64,000 nt of DNA from Candidatus Bathyarchaeota archaeon (GCA_029879735.1 JAOUPS010000002.1:1-64000); one strand, 5' to 3'; positions 1-9,226 are shown, numbered from the stretch's first letter. Notes: generated by a model from the letters alone, not told the origin. Translations and numbers: made by a program.

Positions 1-1332
1 GGTATTGGGACAGTTATGGCTTCGAAAAATCTAAAGGCAGTGGCATTGAAGGGAACGGGCAGCATTAAAATCGCTGATCCCAGAAAATTCTGGAAGATTG
101 TTGAAGAAACAGAAGAAGAAACCTATGCTCATCCGCAGTATTGGCCTCGCAGAATCATGGGGACAACCAGAATTTTGATGCTTGCAGACAAGCTTGGCTT
201 CTTGCCTACGAGACACTTCACTTCAGCGACATTTGAGCATGCAGCCGAGGTAAGCGGTGAAAGATTGGCGAGAGAATACAACGTGAAAAACAGAGCTTGC
301 TTCTCGTGCATAGTTCCGTGCAGCAGAGTCTATCTGGTAAGAGAAGGAGAATACGCTGGCCTTTATGGAGAAGGCCCGGAATATGAAGCTCTAAGCAGCT
401 TTACTGCTAGAGTGGGCAACTCTAACCTAGACTTGGCCTTAAAGGCTGTTAACTTGGCAAACAGGCTGGGGTTGGACGCTATAACAACCGCTGAGTGCAT
501 AGCTTGGGCTATGGAGCTTTACGAGAAAGGAGAATTGACTAAGAAAGAAGCAGATGGTCTCGAACTAAAATGGGGGAATGGCGAGGCAATACTCGATTTA
601 ATCAAAAAAATAGCCTACCGTGAAGGATTCGGGGATTTGCTTGCCGGTGGAGTTAAGAGGGCAGCTGAAAAACTTGGAAAAGGAAAGGAAATAGCGCTTC
701 ACGTGAAAGGTTTAGAGATTATACAGGCTGACCCACGGGGCTTGAAGGGTTACGGCTTAGGATACGCAGTTGCAAGCAGGGGAGCCGACCACCTAAGGTC
801 TGAGCCCTTCATAGAGCTAAGCGATGACCCGGAAAAGGGCATGGAAATGTTCGGTATCCCAGAAGCAACCTTGAGGCTTGCACACAAAGGAAAGGGCAAA
901 CTTGTACGCTACTTTGAAAACTGGTGCGCAATAATAGATTCCTTAGAAGTCTGTAAAAACCTAGCTGAAAACATGGAACTGCTGCCATTTAATAGAGCGG
1001 CTGAAATCATCGAGGCCACAACAGGTTTTCACTTCGCAGAGAAAGCAGTGTTCGAAATCGGAGAGAGAATAATCAACTTGGAAAGAGCCTATCTTGTTCG
1101 GGAAGGAATCAGAAGAAGAGATGACTACTTGCCGACAAGATTCTTGAGACAGCCCTTGCCTAATGGCAATTCGAAGGGAGCAATATTCGAAATAGAGCCT
1201 ATGCTTGATGAGTACTACGCGGAAAGAGACTGGGACTTAAAAACAGGGGTTCCGAAAGCGGAAAAGCTGAGAAAAATAGGTTTAGGGTATGTGATCGACG
1301 ATCTAAGAAGAAATGGAGTTGAAATAAAGTAG
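1..1332 (+). CDS. Aldehyde:ferredoxin oxidoreductase (tungsten/molybdopterin), C-terminal part
   Basis: The frame is open from base 1, so the gene begins outside the window. About 443 residues of a family that is usually near 600 are visible. Counting from the first ATG at 16, the [4Fe-4S] cysteines are C95-x2-C98-x3-C102, with the fourth probably at C313 in EVCKN. The conserved block QADPRGLKGYGLGYAVASRG follows the family pattern for the molybdopterin-binding domains. The family oxidises aldehydes to acids with ferredoxin as acceptor, using a tungsten-bis-pyranopterin cofactor; moaABC genes lie at 42 kb. The substrate cannot be told from sequence. The acetamidase downstream is convergent. 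Confidence 0.93.
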   Translation, partial: GIGTVMASKNLKAVALKGTGSIKIADPRKFWKIVEETEEETYAHPQYWPRRIMGTTRILMLADKLGFLPTRHFTSATFEHAAEVSGERLAREYNVKNRACFSCIVPCSRVYLVREGEYAGLYGEGPEYEALSSFTARVGNSNLDLALKAVNLANRLGLDAITTAECIAWAMELYEKGELTKKEADGLELKWGNGEAILDLIKKIAYREGFGDLLAGGVKRAAEKLGKGKEIALHVKGLEIIQADPRGLKGYGLGYAVASRGADHLRSEPFIELSDDPEKGMEMFGIPEATLRLAHKGKGKLVRYFENWCAIIDSLEVCKNLAENMELLPFNRAAEIIEATTGFHFAEKAVFEIGERIINLERAYLVREGIRRRDDYLPTRFLRQPLPNGNSKGAIFEIEPMLDEYYAERDWDLKTGVPKAEKLRKIGLGYVIDDLRRNGVEIK

Positions 1333-1347
1333 AAAGCTAGAAAACTT

Positions 1348-2244
1348 TCAGATTAGCAAGCTGTTTAGGGACATAAAATCCTTTGACATAACTGCCCTAA
1401 TCCCTTTTTTCGGATCCACCACCTGATTGATTTCTAGGTTAATGGCGAGACTTCCAAACATGTATGCCTTCTCAAAGGGCCACTCATATTTTCGCATGAA
1501 GGCATCCACTGCAGCATCAGTTGCAAATGTAGCGGCTTCGTCTAGGGTGTCGCCGCAAGCCAAGAATGCATACCAGTCGTGGGTTTCAAGTATTGGCCAT
1601 TCAGGCTTTTTACCCTTAATGAGGCTGAACCTTAAGAGAACTTCGCCAGCCACCTCAACAGAAGAGACGCAAAGTTCTCCGTCGGCCTGAACTGCGTGTA
1701 GGTCGCCAGCTGCAAACAAAGCTCCTTCGGTGAACACGGGTAAATAGAGCTTGGTGCCAGCCGTTAACTCCTTGACATCCATGTTTCCACCATGCTTGCC
1801 GAGGGAACTCGAGGGAATTTCACCTGATTCAGGAGCCACACCGATAGTGCCTATCATGGGGTTTGCTTTAACGCGAACGTTCTTATCAAAATGAACGTAT
1901 CCGCTGCCTATCCCAACTATCTTGGTGGAAGGGTTAAACCGCTTTCTCCCTAAGATTCCATTTTTCGGAACCGTAACTATCACGCCCTTCTCCTCGACTT
2001 TTATGTCTAATATTTCCGCGACAAGTGTATCCCCTAGCTCCGCATCCTCAACGAACACCGGACCTGTCGCCCCGTCAACCCTAGACCAGTCAAACTCTTC
2101 TAAGGAAGTCTCTTCGTTTTTCACTTGTCCTCCAAAAGCATCCTCTGTTTCAAGCAAGACTAGCTCTCTAGGCTTGACGCGTTCAACTGGCTTGTGTTGA
2201 GAGCTAAAGCTATATATCAGTTTACTTCTAGGAACAATCTTCAT
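1348..2244 (-). CDS. Acetamidase/formamidase family protein
   Basis: This 298-aa protein matches the FmdA/AmdA family in length and motifs. Landmarks are the N-terminal block FDWSRVDGATGPVFVEDAEL, the central HGGNMDVKEL and the stretch FAAGDLHAVQADGELCVSSVE split over two motifs. Family members hydrolyse short amides such as formamide or acetamide to the acid and ammonia in the cytosol. The gene runs toward the oxidoreductase gene with 15 bp between the stops. It stands alone, so no operon partner narrows the substrate. The ATG is preceded by an AT-rich promoter region shared with the recombinase on the other strand. Confidence 0.9.
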   Translation of the reverse strand: MKIVPRSKLIYSFSSQHKPVERVKPRELVLLETEDAFGGQVKNEETSLEEFDWSRVDGATGPVFVEDAELGDTLVAEILDIKVEEKGVIVTVPKNGILGRKRFNPSTKIVGIGSGYVHFDKNVRVKANPMIGTIGVAPESGEIPSSSLGKHGGNMDVKELTAGTKLYLPVFTEGALFAAGDLHAVQADGELCVSSVEVAGEVLLRFSLIKGKKPEWPILETHDWYAFLACGDTLDEAATFATDAAVDAFMRKYEWPFEKAYMFGSLAINLEINQVVDPKKGIRAVMSKDFMSLNSLLI

Positions 2245-2613
2245 AACGAAACATCCAACCTTTGTTTCTAAATGCGCTTTAACATTTAGAAGTTTTTAAG
2301 TTTAAAAATTAATGTCACTTTGGTTTTCGAACTGACTGACTCGTTGTAAGAGCAACCACCAATATTTTTTGTATTAATACTTAAAATAAACGAGAAAACG
2401 AAACCTCCCTACGGTCTGGTTATTAATATAAATAGATGAGGTTTAAATACTGATTTGAATTACTATGATGAATATTGTCAAAAATCATTTAAACCATTTA
2501 TACTGGTTTCTTAATAGTCTGCGGTGAAATGTCGTGCTTGTCACAAATAGAGATTTGTGTATGTAACCGCATAATATTTATAAGCTAGTTTGTAATAAAT
2601 TATTCTGATAAGA
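2245..2613. other. Divergent AT-rich intergenic region
   Basis: This 369-bp region separates the acetamidase gene from the recombinase gene and is strongly AT-rich. I see no gene in it. It holds a near-palindrome CACAAAT-AGAG-ATTTGTG at about 2541-2558 and a TATA-like TTTATAAG at 2577-2584. Confidence 0.6.
2577..2584 (+). promoter_or_regulatory. TATA box for the recombinase gene
   Basis: TTTATAAG lies 30 nt before the ATG at 2614. With the usual archaeal spacing of about 25 nt to transcription start, the message would be nearly leaderless, which fits the absence of a Shine-Dalgarno sequence. Confidence 0.55.
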
Positions 2614-3720
2614 ATGGAAGATGTTAACGGGGCGCTAAAGGTTTGGAAGAGGCATCTTTCTAACCGGGTGGAACGTACTCGGAATGAGTATTTTAGGACT
2701 TTCAGCATGTTTGTTGAATGGGCTAAGAAAACGCCTGACCAACTGCGCAGCATGAAATATGAAGAGTCTCAAAAACAGGAGCCTTGGCTCAGAACTGAAG
2801 TTGAAAATTTGGTGCGTCAATTTTTGGGGTACCTAGATGAAAAAGGTTACAGTGGAAGTTATATTCACGTGGTTCTTTCATCCATCAAAAGTTTTTTCTC
2901 TGCGCAGAACATGCCTTTGCGATTGGACAGCAATGACCGGCCCCGTGTAGCGAGTGAACATGCAAGTGCTGTTCCGACACATAAAGACATGAAGAAGATT
3001 GTGGATGCGGCGGATAGTTTGCGGAACCGGGCTTTAGTGCTTTTCCTTAAAGACACTGGGTTAAGAGTTAGTGACGTTGCAAAATTGAAGTGGAAAGACC
3101 TTAAGCCAGGCGAACAAGGCTTTTACGGATTTAAAATAGTCACGGAAAAGAAGAAAGTGGTTGCTAGAGGCTTTTTTGGGCCGGAAACAACAGAAGCTCT
3201 AGAACTATACCGTAAACAGCGTTTAGAAGGCACTAGACATGTGAAGGCTGAAAAGAACATTGAAGATCATTATGTTTTTGTGCCTTTGCCTGTTAGTGGC
3301 CATTTTGATGGGGGCCGACATGGAATGGAACCAGCGGTTATAGGGGCTCGAGTAGGCGACTGCATCAAATTGGCTGGTTTCCGTGGAAAATATACTCCTC
3401 ATGGGTTGCGGAAATTCTGGGAACAGAATGTTAAAGCAGACCGGGAAGCTTATCTAAAACAGTTAAACGGAAGAAAGTTGTCTGCGGTTGAACGAGCTTA
3501 TTACTGGCGCACCGAAGAACAGTTGTGTCAGCTTTACAGGAAGAACTATAACAACTTGCGGATCTTCAGCACAACCATCAAAGAAGCTGACATAGAAAGG
3601 ATAGTAGAAAAAAGATTGAAAGAACGGCTTGAAGCGGTAACACTGGAAAAGACAATCGCATTAGAGAATCTGCTTAAGCGCATCGAAAAACTTGAAAAGA
3701 AGCTAGCTGAGAAATCATAA
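2614..3720 (+). CDS. Tyrosine recombinase / integrase
   Basis: A 368-aa protein with an N-terminal SAM-like core-binding region (about 1-110) and a C-terminal catalytic domain. The catalytic set is readable: R151 in DTGLRVSDVAKLKW, a lysine cluster near 179-181, H263-x2-R266 in YTPHGLRKFW, and a nucleophile tyrosine at Y308 or Y312 (LYRKNY). The last 40 residues form a lysine/glutamate-rich coiled coil. The family cuts and joins DNA at short att sites. Its position at the edge of accessory DNA suggests it once mobilised the 2.3-9.3 kb region, but no att pair was found. One copy of the dispersed GGAGATATCTCC element lies 60 bp downstream. Confidence 0.85.
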   Translation: MEDVNGALKVWKRHLSNRVERTRNEYFRTFSMFVEWAKKTPDQLRSMKYEESQKQEPWLRTEVENLVRQFLGYLDEKGYSGSYIHVVLSSIKSFFSAQNMPLRLDSNDRPRVASEHASAVPTHKDMKKIVDAADSLRNRALVLFLKDTGLRVSDVAKLKWKDLKPGEQGFYGFKIVTEKKKVVARGFFGPETTEALELYRKQRLEGTRHVKAEKNIEDHYVFVPLPVSGHFDGGRHGMEPAVIGARVGDCIKLAGFRGKYTPHGLRKFWEQNVKADREAYLKQLNGRKLSAVERAYYWRTEEQLCQLYRKNYNNLRIFSTTIKEADIERIVEKRLKERLEAVTLEKTIALENLLKRIEKLEKKLAEKS

Positions 3721-4040
3721 GTGGCTCGTTTTTACCTGCCTTTCCTAAGCAAATACTACGGTTCGGAGGAACCAACCCCTAGTGGAGATATCTCCCGCAA
3801 AACCCCATTTTTACTGCTTCATTAGAGAATAGAATTCAATTCAGAATGATCTTCGCTGGAGTGTAGGCTAACACAACATTCAAGGGGGCTGTTTCTACGC
3901 CGTTTACTCATGGTTGCATGCTGTTGAGAATAGGTAAAAAGCTTCTGCAGCAATTTGACTAAGCCACCAACGTACACAGAGGAAAAATTTTTACCACACT
4001 CAGCTAATAAGGATGTGAGTGCCAGTAGTTTACATATGAG
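3721..4040. other. Intergenic region holding dispersed repeat copy R1
   Basis: This 320-bp region has no convincing gene. It carries the first copy of the GGAGATATCTCC family at 3781-3815, and an AT-rich stretch before the TIR gene that may hold its promoter. Confidence 0.6.
3781..3815 (+). repeat. Dispersed GGAGATATCTCC-family repeat, copy R1
   Basis: The first 20 bases, AGTGGAGATATCTCCCGCAA, are identical to the reverse complement of copy R3 at 52967-52986. Similarity continues into a CCCCATTTTT tail. The core GGAGATATCTCC is a perfect 12-bp palindrome. Confidence 0.75.
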
Positions 4041-6692
4041 TTGAAAAGAATGCAGGGTGATTTGACACGTTTACTCGCATTTCCAAAGAACGCCTCAGAA
4101 GCAACTACAGGCGTTTTCTTTCCTAAGGATAATCTACTTGTTACCGGGCACGATAATGGTGTGGTTTTCTTATGGAATTTATCAGACGGATCTTCTCGAA
4201 AACTGTATGAGTGCTCTACAAAAATCGAAACAGTTACTGCTTCAGAAAAACAGGAACTTGCAATAGGTTCTCATTCAGGCGAAATTGTGGTCTTATCCAT
4301 AGAAAGACCAGGTCATACTATTGTCCAACCTGCTGCCTATGGCGTAAGAGATCGGGTGTGGAGATCCCTTTGGCTCCAAGATGATGCATTTATAACGAGT
4401 TCAACATATGGCTTGCTTAATGTATTCAGAAAGGAAGCTGACTCCAAGTGGACCAAAAATTCTCTATCAGGACATGAGAATAGTGTATTTGGCGTGGGTA
4501 GGTCAGATAGAGGCTTGTTAACTACGGGTGATTACTTCGGAAAGATTCTAATCTGGAACTTAGGCGATGGCGGATACGAACCTATTCAAAGGCTGAAAAT
4601 CCAAAACGCAGTGGAAGACATAGCTTGGTTTAAAGATGAGGCTTTTGCGGCAATCAATAACGGAGGCGGGATCTATCTATTTGAGCAAGACTCAGAGCGT
4701 AGATGGAGATCAGTATTTGAAGTGAGAAATGCCACAAGCCGGGGGAACTGTGTAAACATAACGCCTGATGGAAAGACAGTTTTCGCAGCAACAAATAGAG
4801 AAGTTATTCAGTTCGATATAGAAACGCGGCAAATAGATTCTATGAGAACTGGTGGAGTTAAAAAGATATTCTTCAAGGAGAATAATGTGTTCCTGTTAAC
4901 ATCCCATAGTTTAGTGTTTTTTGAAAGAAAGCCAATTGAGCTTAGGGCTGATCTCATCAAATATAAATATGTTAAGACGGGTCTTGTTGGCCATACCGGT
5001 GTAGGAAAAAGTACACTTTGCAGCTTTGTGACAACCGGTTCACCTCCTGCCGACTATTTGTCTACTGTTGGAAAGAAAATCTGGAACTGGGAATTGCCTG
5101 TGGAAGAAAACTTACAAAGAAGGATAGTTCTTCATGACCACGGTGGCCAAGAGACTGTTCTTGGCACTTTTCTTCCCTTCCTATCAGATTCTGATGTTGT
5201 CTTGATTCTATTCCAGCAAAATGACCTCGTCACTTATGAAAAAGCGATAAAAATTTTTGAAAAAATAAAGAATAAGGTTGCCGATAGAGTCAAGATTTTC
5301 TTCGTTCAAACCCATATAGATCAAAAAATGGCTGAGTTGAATACGGCAAAAATGGAAAAACTCATAGAAAGAGGAGAATTGATTGACAACCTGAAAGTTT
5401 GCCCTAAGGATGGTAAGGGCATAGAAGACTTGAAGGAACGTCTAACAAAAGAGATTTCGTGGAATAATGCGAGAATAATGATTCAAACGTTAAACGCGAA
5501 TGCTGTTTTGAGATGCATTGTAGCACTGCAAGAGAAAAATATTGGGGTTATCCAACTGAGTGAGTTCATCAAGTATTATGAAGAAAGTACTAACCTGAGA
5601 ATTCCAAGGCGTCATCTTGAGTTTCTTCTGAAGGATTATAGCAATCAAGGAATAATAGAGTACTATCCAGAAATTTTGGATTCAATCATCTTCAATGACC
5701 CCGAATACAATTCACTGAAAACAGAGATACCGATTGAAGCTATGAAGAGAAATGGAATAGTAAAGATAGGAGACCTTGCAGCCCTCTTCAAGAACGGCAA
5801 ATTCCTACAAATGATAGATAAGATGTATCTCAAACATAAGGTTTGGATAGAAAATGGTGAATGGAGAATATTCCCCGAACTACTCAAAGACGAAGCCATA
5901 GAGATACCTAAACACCTAATCAAGTTTTTCGAGAATATATCCACTGAAAAAAGATTGTTGCCAGATCAGATGATCGATATTGGGCGACTTATTGAAGCAC
6001 TTTTTGAATTGAAACTGCAATGTATTGATGCATCAAAGAAAGATGGACTTTTTTCATGGAAAGAACATGCATTGATTTACTATAGTTTTGAACGAATTGG
6101 TAACGCGATTGATGGGTTCTCTTTCCGATGCAATTATCGTATCGGGGGGATGAAGAAACAGATTTGCAAGAGATTGAAGACAGAGTTCCTAAACGTTTTA
6201 GAACAGCTCTATGGCCCCTTTCTAAAAGAAGAAACATTAGAGAATAAAAAAAAAGCTGATTTAGATAGGGATATAGTTCACGACGTTGCCATATCTTATG
6301 CAACTGAACAAGGAGAATATGCGGGAAAGGTAGCGGATATTCTTAGAGAGAACGGCATAGTTGTCTTTTTTGACGGATGGAACGCGGCAAAAATGTGGGG
6401 AAGAGACCTCGCAGAATATTTAATGCGCGTCTACTATCGACAATCCAAGTATTGCATGATGTTTATTTCTAAAGATTACGTATCAAAAGCTTGGCCTACT
6501 TATGAACGAAAGATGGCAATAGCCAGAAATATTGAACAGTTCGGCGGGTATATCCTTCCCATAAGGTTTGACGAATCTGAAGTACCAGGTCTTCCCCCGA
6601 CAGTTAGATACATTAACGGTAACAACAAGACACCAGAAGACGTTGCAGACCTATTTATTGAAAAACTTGAGGAAGAAGAAGACAAAGGTTAG
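4041..6692 (+). CDS. WD40 - ROC GTPase - winged helix/COR-like - TIR domain protein
   Basis: An 883-aa multidomain protein. Residues about 1-305 form WD40-type beta-propeller repeats (blades ending in VFLWNL, ILIWNL). A Ras-of-complex GTPase follows: Walker A GHTGVGKST at 317-325, switch II DHGGQE at 366-371, and THID at 424-427 in place of the usual N/TKxD. Residues about 480-740 resemble the winged-helix/COR region of Roco proteins. The C-terminal TIR domain (about 745-883) includes FDGWNAAKMWGRDLAEYL and SKDYVSKAW; E822 in TYERK sits where NADase TIR domains place their catalytic glutamate. Start may be TTG 4041 or ATG 4050. Bacterial and archaeal TIR proteins often cleave NAD+ or make cyclic-ADPR-type signals in antiviral defence. 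A sensor (WD40), GTPase switch and TIR effector architecture fits that role, which I infer. Confidence 0.85.
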   Translation: MKRMQGDLTRLLAFPKNASEATTGVFFPKDNLLVTGHDNGVVFLWNLSDGSSRKLYECSTKIETVTASEKQELAIGSHSGEIVVLSIERPGHTIVQPAAYGVRDRVWRSLWLQDDAFITSSTYGLLNVFRKEADSKWTKNSLSGHENSVFGVGRSDRGLLTTGDYFGKILIWNLGDGGYEPIQRLKIQNAVEDIAWFKDEAFAAINNGGGIYLFEQDSERRWRSVFEVRNATSRGNCVNITPDGKTVFAATNREVIQFDIETRQIDSMRTGGVKKIFFKENNVFLLTSHSLVFFERKPIELRADLIKYKYVKTGLVGHTGVGKSTLCSFVTTGSPPADYLSTVGKKIWNWELPVEENLQRRIVLHDHGGQETVLGTFLPFLSDSDVVLILFQQNDLVTYEKAIKIFEKIKNKVADRVKIFFVQTHIDQKMAELNTAKMEKLIERGELIDNLKVCPKDGKGIEDLKERLTKEISWNNARIMIQTLNANAVLRCIVALQEKNIGVIQLSEFIKYYEESTNLRIPRRHLEFLLKDYSNQGIIEYYPEILDSIIFNDPEYNSLKTEIPIEAMKRNGIVKIGDLAALFKNGKFLQMIDKMYLKHKVWIENGEWRIFPELLKDEAIEIPKHLIKFFENISTEKRLLPDQMIDIGRLIEALFELKLQCIDASKKDGLFSWKEHALIYYSFERIGNAIDGFSFRCNYRIGGMKKQICKRLKTEFLNVLEQLYGPFLKEETLENKKKADLDRDIVHDVAISYATEQGEYAGKVADILRENGIVVFFDGWNAAKMWGRDLAEYLMRVYYRQSKYCMMFISKDYVSKAWPTYERKMAIARNIEQFGGYILPIRFDESEVPGLPPTVRYINGNNKTPEDVADLFIEKLEEEEDKG

Positions 6693-6793
6693 AGCCAATC
6701 GCAATCTATAACGACTCGGATTGAGGTTAGTCTAACTCGATGCGCGTGTGTGTATTCATACCGAATAGAAGATTAAGAGCAAACTTTCAAGGT

Positions 6794-6964
6794 TCAAAAC
6801 AGAAGTGGAGGATCAGCTTCCTCTTCACGTTCTAATCTGCGACTTTCAGACATGTGAACGTATTCAAAAGGCATAGTCGATCGATGCAAAGCTTCCTTGA
6901 GTGTGAACGGATCCATAGCGTCAGCGAGCTGAGCAGCCCGCCAATGCATCTGAGTATAGTTCAT
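6794..6964 (-). CDS. Small protein resembling a tyrosine-recombinase C-terminus
   Basis: A 56-aa reading frame from ATG (6964) to TGA. The stretch MDPFTLKEALHRSTMPFEYV followed by HMS resembles the tail of XerC/D-type recombinases, where GHxS is followed about nine residues later by the nucleophile tyrosine and THVS. Here H27 and Y35 would be equivalent, with a one-residue deletion. No upstream catalytic domain is found in the same frame, so it is either a degraded integrase end or an independent small gene. The flanks (6693-6793 and 6965-7150) show nothing else. Confidence 0.45.
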   Translation of the reverse strand: MNYTQMHWRAAQLADAMDPFTLKEALHRSTMPFEYVHMSESRRLEREEEADPPLLF

Positions 6965-7150
6965 TGCCCCTTAAGTTTCTGTAGCCGTCAAGCAAGCTTT
7001 ATTAGATATGAACGGTGAATAAATTTTGGTGTCTTTTTCGGCTGGGGTGTCTTAGAGGGCAGCTGGACTATGCAAATGGAGTCGGTTGCTGCCTTTAGAG
7101 ATGTTGTCTAAGAGTGGATAGGCTGACTCGGGGTGTGGTGTTAGTCAGAT

Positions 7151-7591
7151 TTGAGTAGAAGAGTGGGGCACTTGAATCTTAGAATCCTTAGGAGGAGGGC
7201 TGAAATGTTGGATGCGGTTAGTACCGGGCTTCATCCCTCCGCTGTGATTACTCAGTTGGCTGAGAAGTATGGTGTTACGGAGCGGGCTTTGTGGAGTGAC
7301 TGGCAACGCCGGGAAAAATGGGTTCCTTTACTTTTGGATTTGGAGAAGTATGCAGGGTTTACTGAGATGATAGGGCAGAAGTTGAAGGGGGTTCAGAAGG
7401 CTGCTTGGAGCATCTATTTGAAAGCAAGCAACGACAGCGCAAGAGTAGGCGCCCTCAGAACTATACTTGAGGCTTTAGAGATTCACAGAGACATCGTTCA
7501 AACACGAGACGTCATAGAGCGCCTGGAAAAAATAGAGGAGATCGCACAGAAACAGAAAATGCATAGAAGTTCTGGGAGTACATTGCATTGA
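7151..7591 (+). CDS. HTH-containing protein, small-terminase-like, function unknown
   Basis: A 146-aa protein with a putative helix-turn-helix at about 25-60 (ITQLAEKYGVTERALWSDWQ) followed by helical sequence ending in a coiled coil. The layout of a recombinase-like HTH, then helices, resembles phage small terminase or element-borne regulators, but I cannot assign it to a family. The start is TTG. Its end overlaps the next gene by four bases (TTGA), so the two are probably cotranscribed. The 246-aa protein at 23,261 has a similar plan. Confidence 0.6.
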   Translation: MSRRVGHLNLRILRRRAEMLDAVSTGLHPSAVITQLAEKYGVTERALWSDWQRREKWVPLLLDLEKYAGFTEMIGQKLKGVQKAAWSIYLKASNDSARVGALRTILEALEIHRDIVQTRDVIERLEKIEEIAQKQKMHRSSGSTLH

Positions 7592-8100
7592 AAGCGTCGA
7601 TCATTAAAAGAATCGAGAAGCTTGAGGAGCAGTTTAAGCCGTGTGAGCCAGAACTACCGCCTGTTGATCTTGATCTGTTGATTAAGAGCGAAAGCGAGTA
7701 CTTCAGCAAACAGATGGTTCTTTTGCGTACTAAGGCGCGGGAGCTTGGTTACGGAGACAAGAACAATAAGGTTGGCTGGTTCGATCTGGGAAGCTGTGAT
7801 CCGGTCTGTAATGAAGAGGTTAGAATGGAATGTTTGGAAGCTTTAAACGATGAGGAAGTGCAGATTATCGAAACCCTGCACAAGATTATTGAGAAGTGTA
7901 TTCGGTTAACAGCCCTTCTAACTGAGGACGAGAAAGAAGCTATCAAACAATACAACTACATGACAGTTTACCTACGTTATGGCTGGACCGGTAGATATGA
8001 CGACTGTGAAGCCCCCAGTTATACACAAGACGAATACGAAGAGGCTAGACTACTCTATGAACAGATTATGGCTAAACATGGAGAGAAGATCTATGAGTAA
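7588..8100 (+). CDS. Hypothetical protein, accessory region
   Basis: A 170-aa acidic protein, starting at TTG inside the TTGA overlap with the preceding gene. The first residues (ASIIKRIEKLEEQF) resemble the start of the next protein (KAILRRLKKLEKVF), which suggests a shared N-terminal helix and possible common descent. The rest has no motif I recognise. Genes of this type lie beside plasmid or virus genes in archaeal elements, and the overlaps on both sides indicate one operon. Confidence 0.6.
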   Translation: MKASIIKRIEKLEEQFKPCEPELPPVDLDLLIKSESEYFSKQMVLLRTKARELGYGDKNNKVGWFDLGSCDPVCNEEVRMECLEALNDEEVQIIETLHKIIEKCIRLTALLTEDEKEAIKQYNYMTVYLRYGWTGRYDDCEAPSYTQDEYEEARLLYEQIMAKHGEKIYE

Positions 8101-8485
8101 CAAGGCGATTCTAAGGCGGCTTAAGAAGTTAGAGAAAGTTTTTGCTGTAGAGCCAAAAGACGAGTGGTTGGATATTCTAATGTGGAACGGATCGGAAGGC
8201 GGGATATTTGGGCACACACATTGTCGCATCTCTCTAGGTGGGAACCGAACGGAATGGATACCGTGCTCTGATGAGGAAGAACTTGAGATTATGCGTGAAC
8301 ACTACGAACGAGAGGGCCATAGGGTCTATGGTAAGGGTGCTGAAGTGTCTTTTGCGGAGTATCTTGAGCGTTTCAGCTATCTAGGATCTGAAGAGCTGAC
8401 TGTGAGAAGAGAAGCGATTATTGAACGGTTGAAGGGTGAAGAAGACGGAGTTAGAGTTGAGGATACCGGCTGCAGAACTTGTTGA
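8093..8485 (+). CDS. Hypothetical protein, accessory region
   Basis: A 130-aa protein. I place the start at ATG 8093, where ATGAGTAA overlaps the previous stop; a longer frame upstream would run through the preceding gene. The N-terminus (SNKAILRRLKKLEKVF) mirrors that of the previous protein, after which it is unrelated (ILMWNGSEGG, EEELEIMREHYEREGHRVYG). Function unknown. Its 3' end overlaps the GTG start of the ParB-like gene by 50 bp. Confidence 0.6.
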   Translation: MSNKAILRRLKKLEKVFAVEPKDEWLDILMWNGSEGGIFGHTHCRISLGGNRTEWIPCSDEEELEIMREHYEREGHRVYGKGAEVSFAEYLERFSYLGSEELTVRREAIIERLKGEEDGVRVEDTGCRTC

Positions 8486-9226
8486 TGTTGATACGTTGCG
8501 GGTGGATCACGAAAATCCTAATAGGATGTCCTCTAGGCAGTTTAAAGCATTGAAGAAGAGTATTCAGCGTTGGGGTTTTGTCGTTCCCATCATAACGAAC
8601 AGGGATTATCTTGTGGCTGACGGTGAACATCGTTTAAGGCTGCGAAGGATCTGGGCATGAAACAGGTCAGCGTTGTTAGGTTGCCTGTGGATGATGTGGA
8701 TAGGCGTATGATCAGGCAGGTGATGAATAAGATTCGTGGTGAACATGACCTTTTCCTGGATGCTGAGGAATATTATCGATTAGTTTCTGAAGGTTCACGG
8801 GATTTAATTAAGAGATTGTTGAACGAGAATGATCTTAGAATTGACAATTTGCTGAAGCTGCGAGAACCATTAGAGGATAACGAAGAAGAACTGAGGCGCA
8901 TTGCAGAGAAGTTTAGGACAAGAGTTGAAAGTAGTGAGCTGGATAGAGAATGGGAAAAGGTTCAGCCTAGAGAACCGTTGAGGCTGAAGTGTCATGTTGA
9001 ATTTTCTACTAAGGCTGAGGTTACGAAGAGAACGGTGGCTGTGTGCGAGGCTTTCGGCTTGGGTGTTGATGAGGCCAAGCATTTTATTGTTTTTGATGAT
9101 TTTTCTCTGGATTTTTGCAAGGGCGATTTGATTTTTCTTACGGGTGATTCGGGTGGAGGAAAGACACTGCTTCTTAAAGCATTCAAGAGATTTTTCGGCA
9201 ACTCGCCCCCTTATACGTCGTGCTAG
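8436..9226 (+). pseudogene. ParB-like protein fused to a P-loop ATPase, frameshifted and truncated
   Basis: The first 66 codons encode a ParB/Spo0J N-terminal domain: DHENPNRMSSRQFKALKKSI, then GFVVPI and VADGEHRLR, where GEHR matches the CTP-binding GERR-type box. Near 8636-8638 a base is missing. Restoring one A gives GEHRLKAAKDLGMKQVSVV, and the frame continues from 8657 through a helical linker. The C-terminal part begins an ABC-type ATPase (FLTGDSGGGKTLLLKAF, a Walker A motif) but stops 16 residues after GKT, so Walker B and the signature are absent. Two independent lesions argue for a decayed gene. Such fusions occur on plasmids and viruses and may have served partition. Confidence 0.7.

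Noticed and set aside
8631-8642. Programmed -1 frameshift site in the ParB-like gene
   Set aside because: The sequence CGT TTA AGG does not form a canonical X-XXY-YYZ slippery heptamer, and the gene is also truncated, so decay is simpler.
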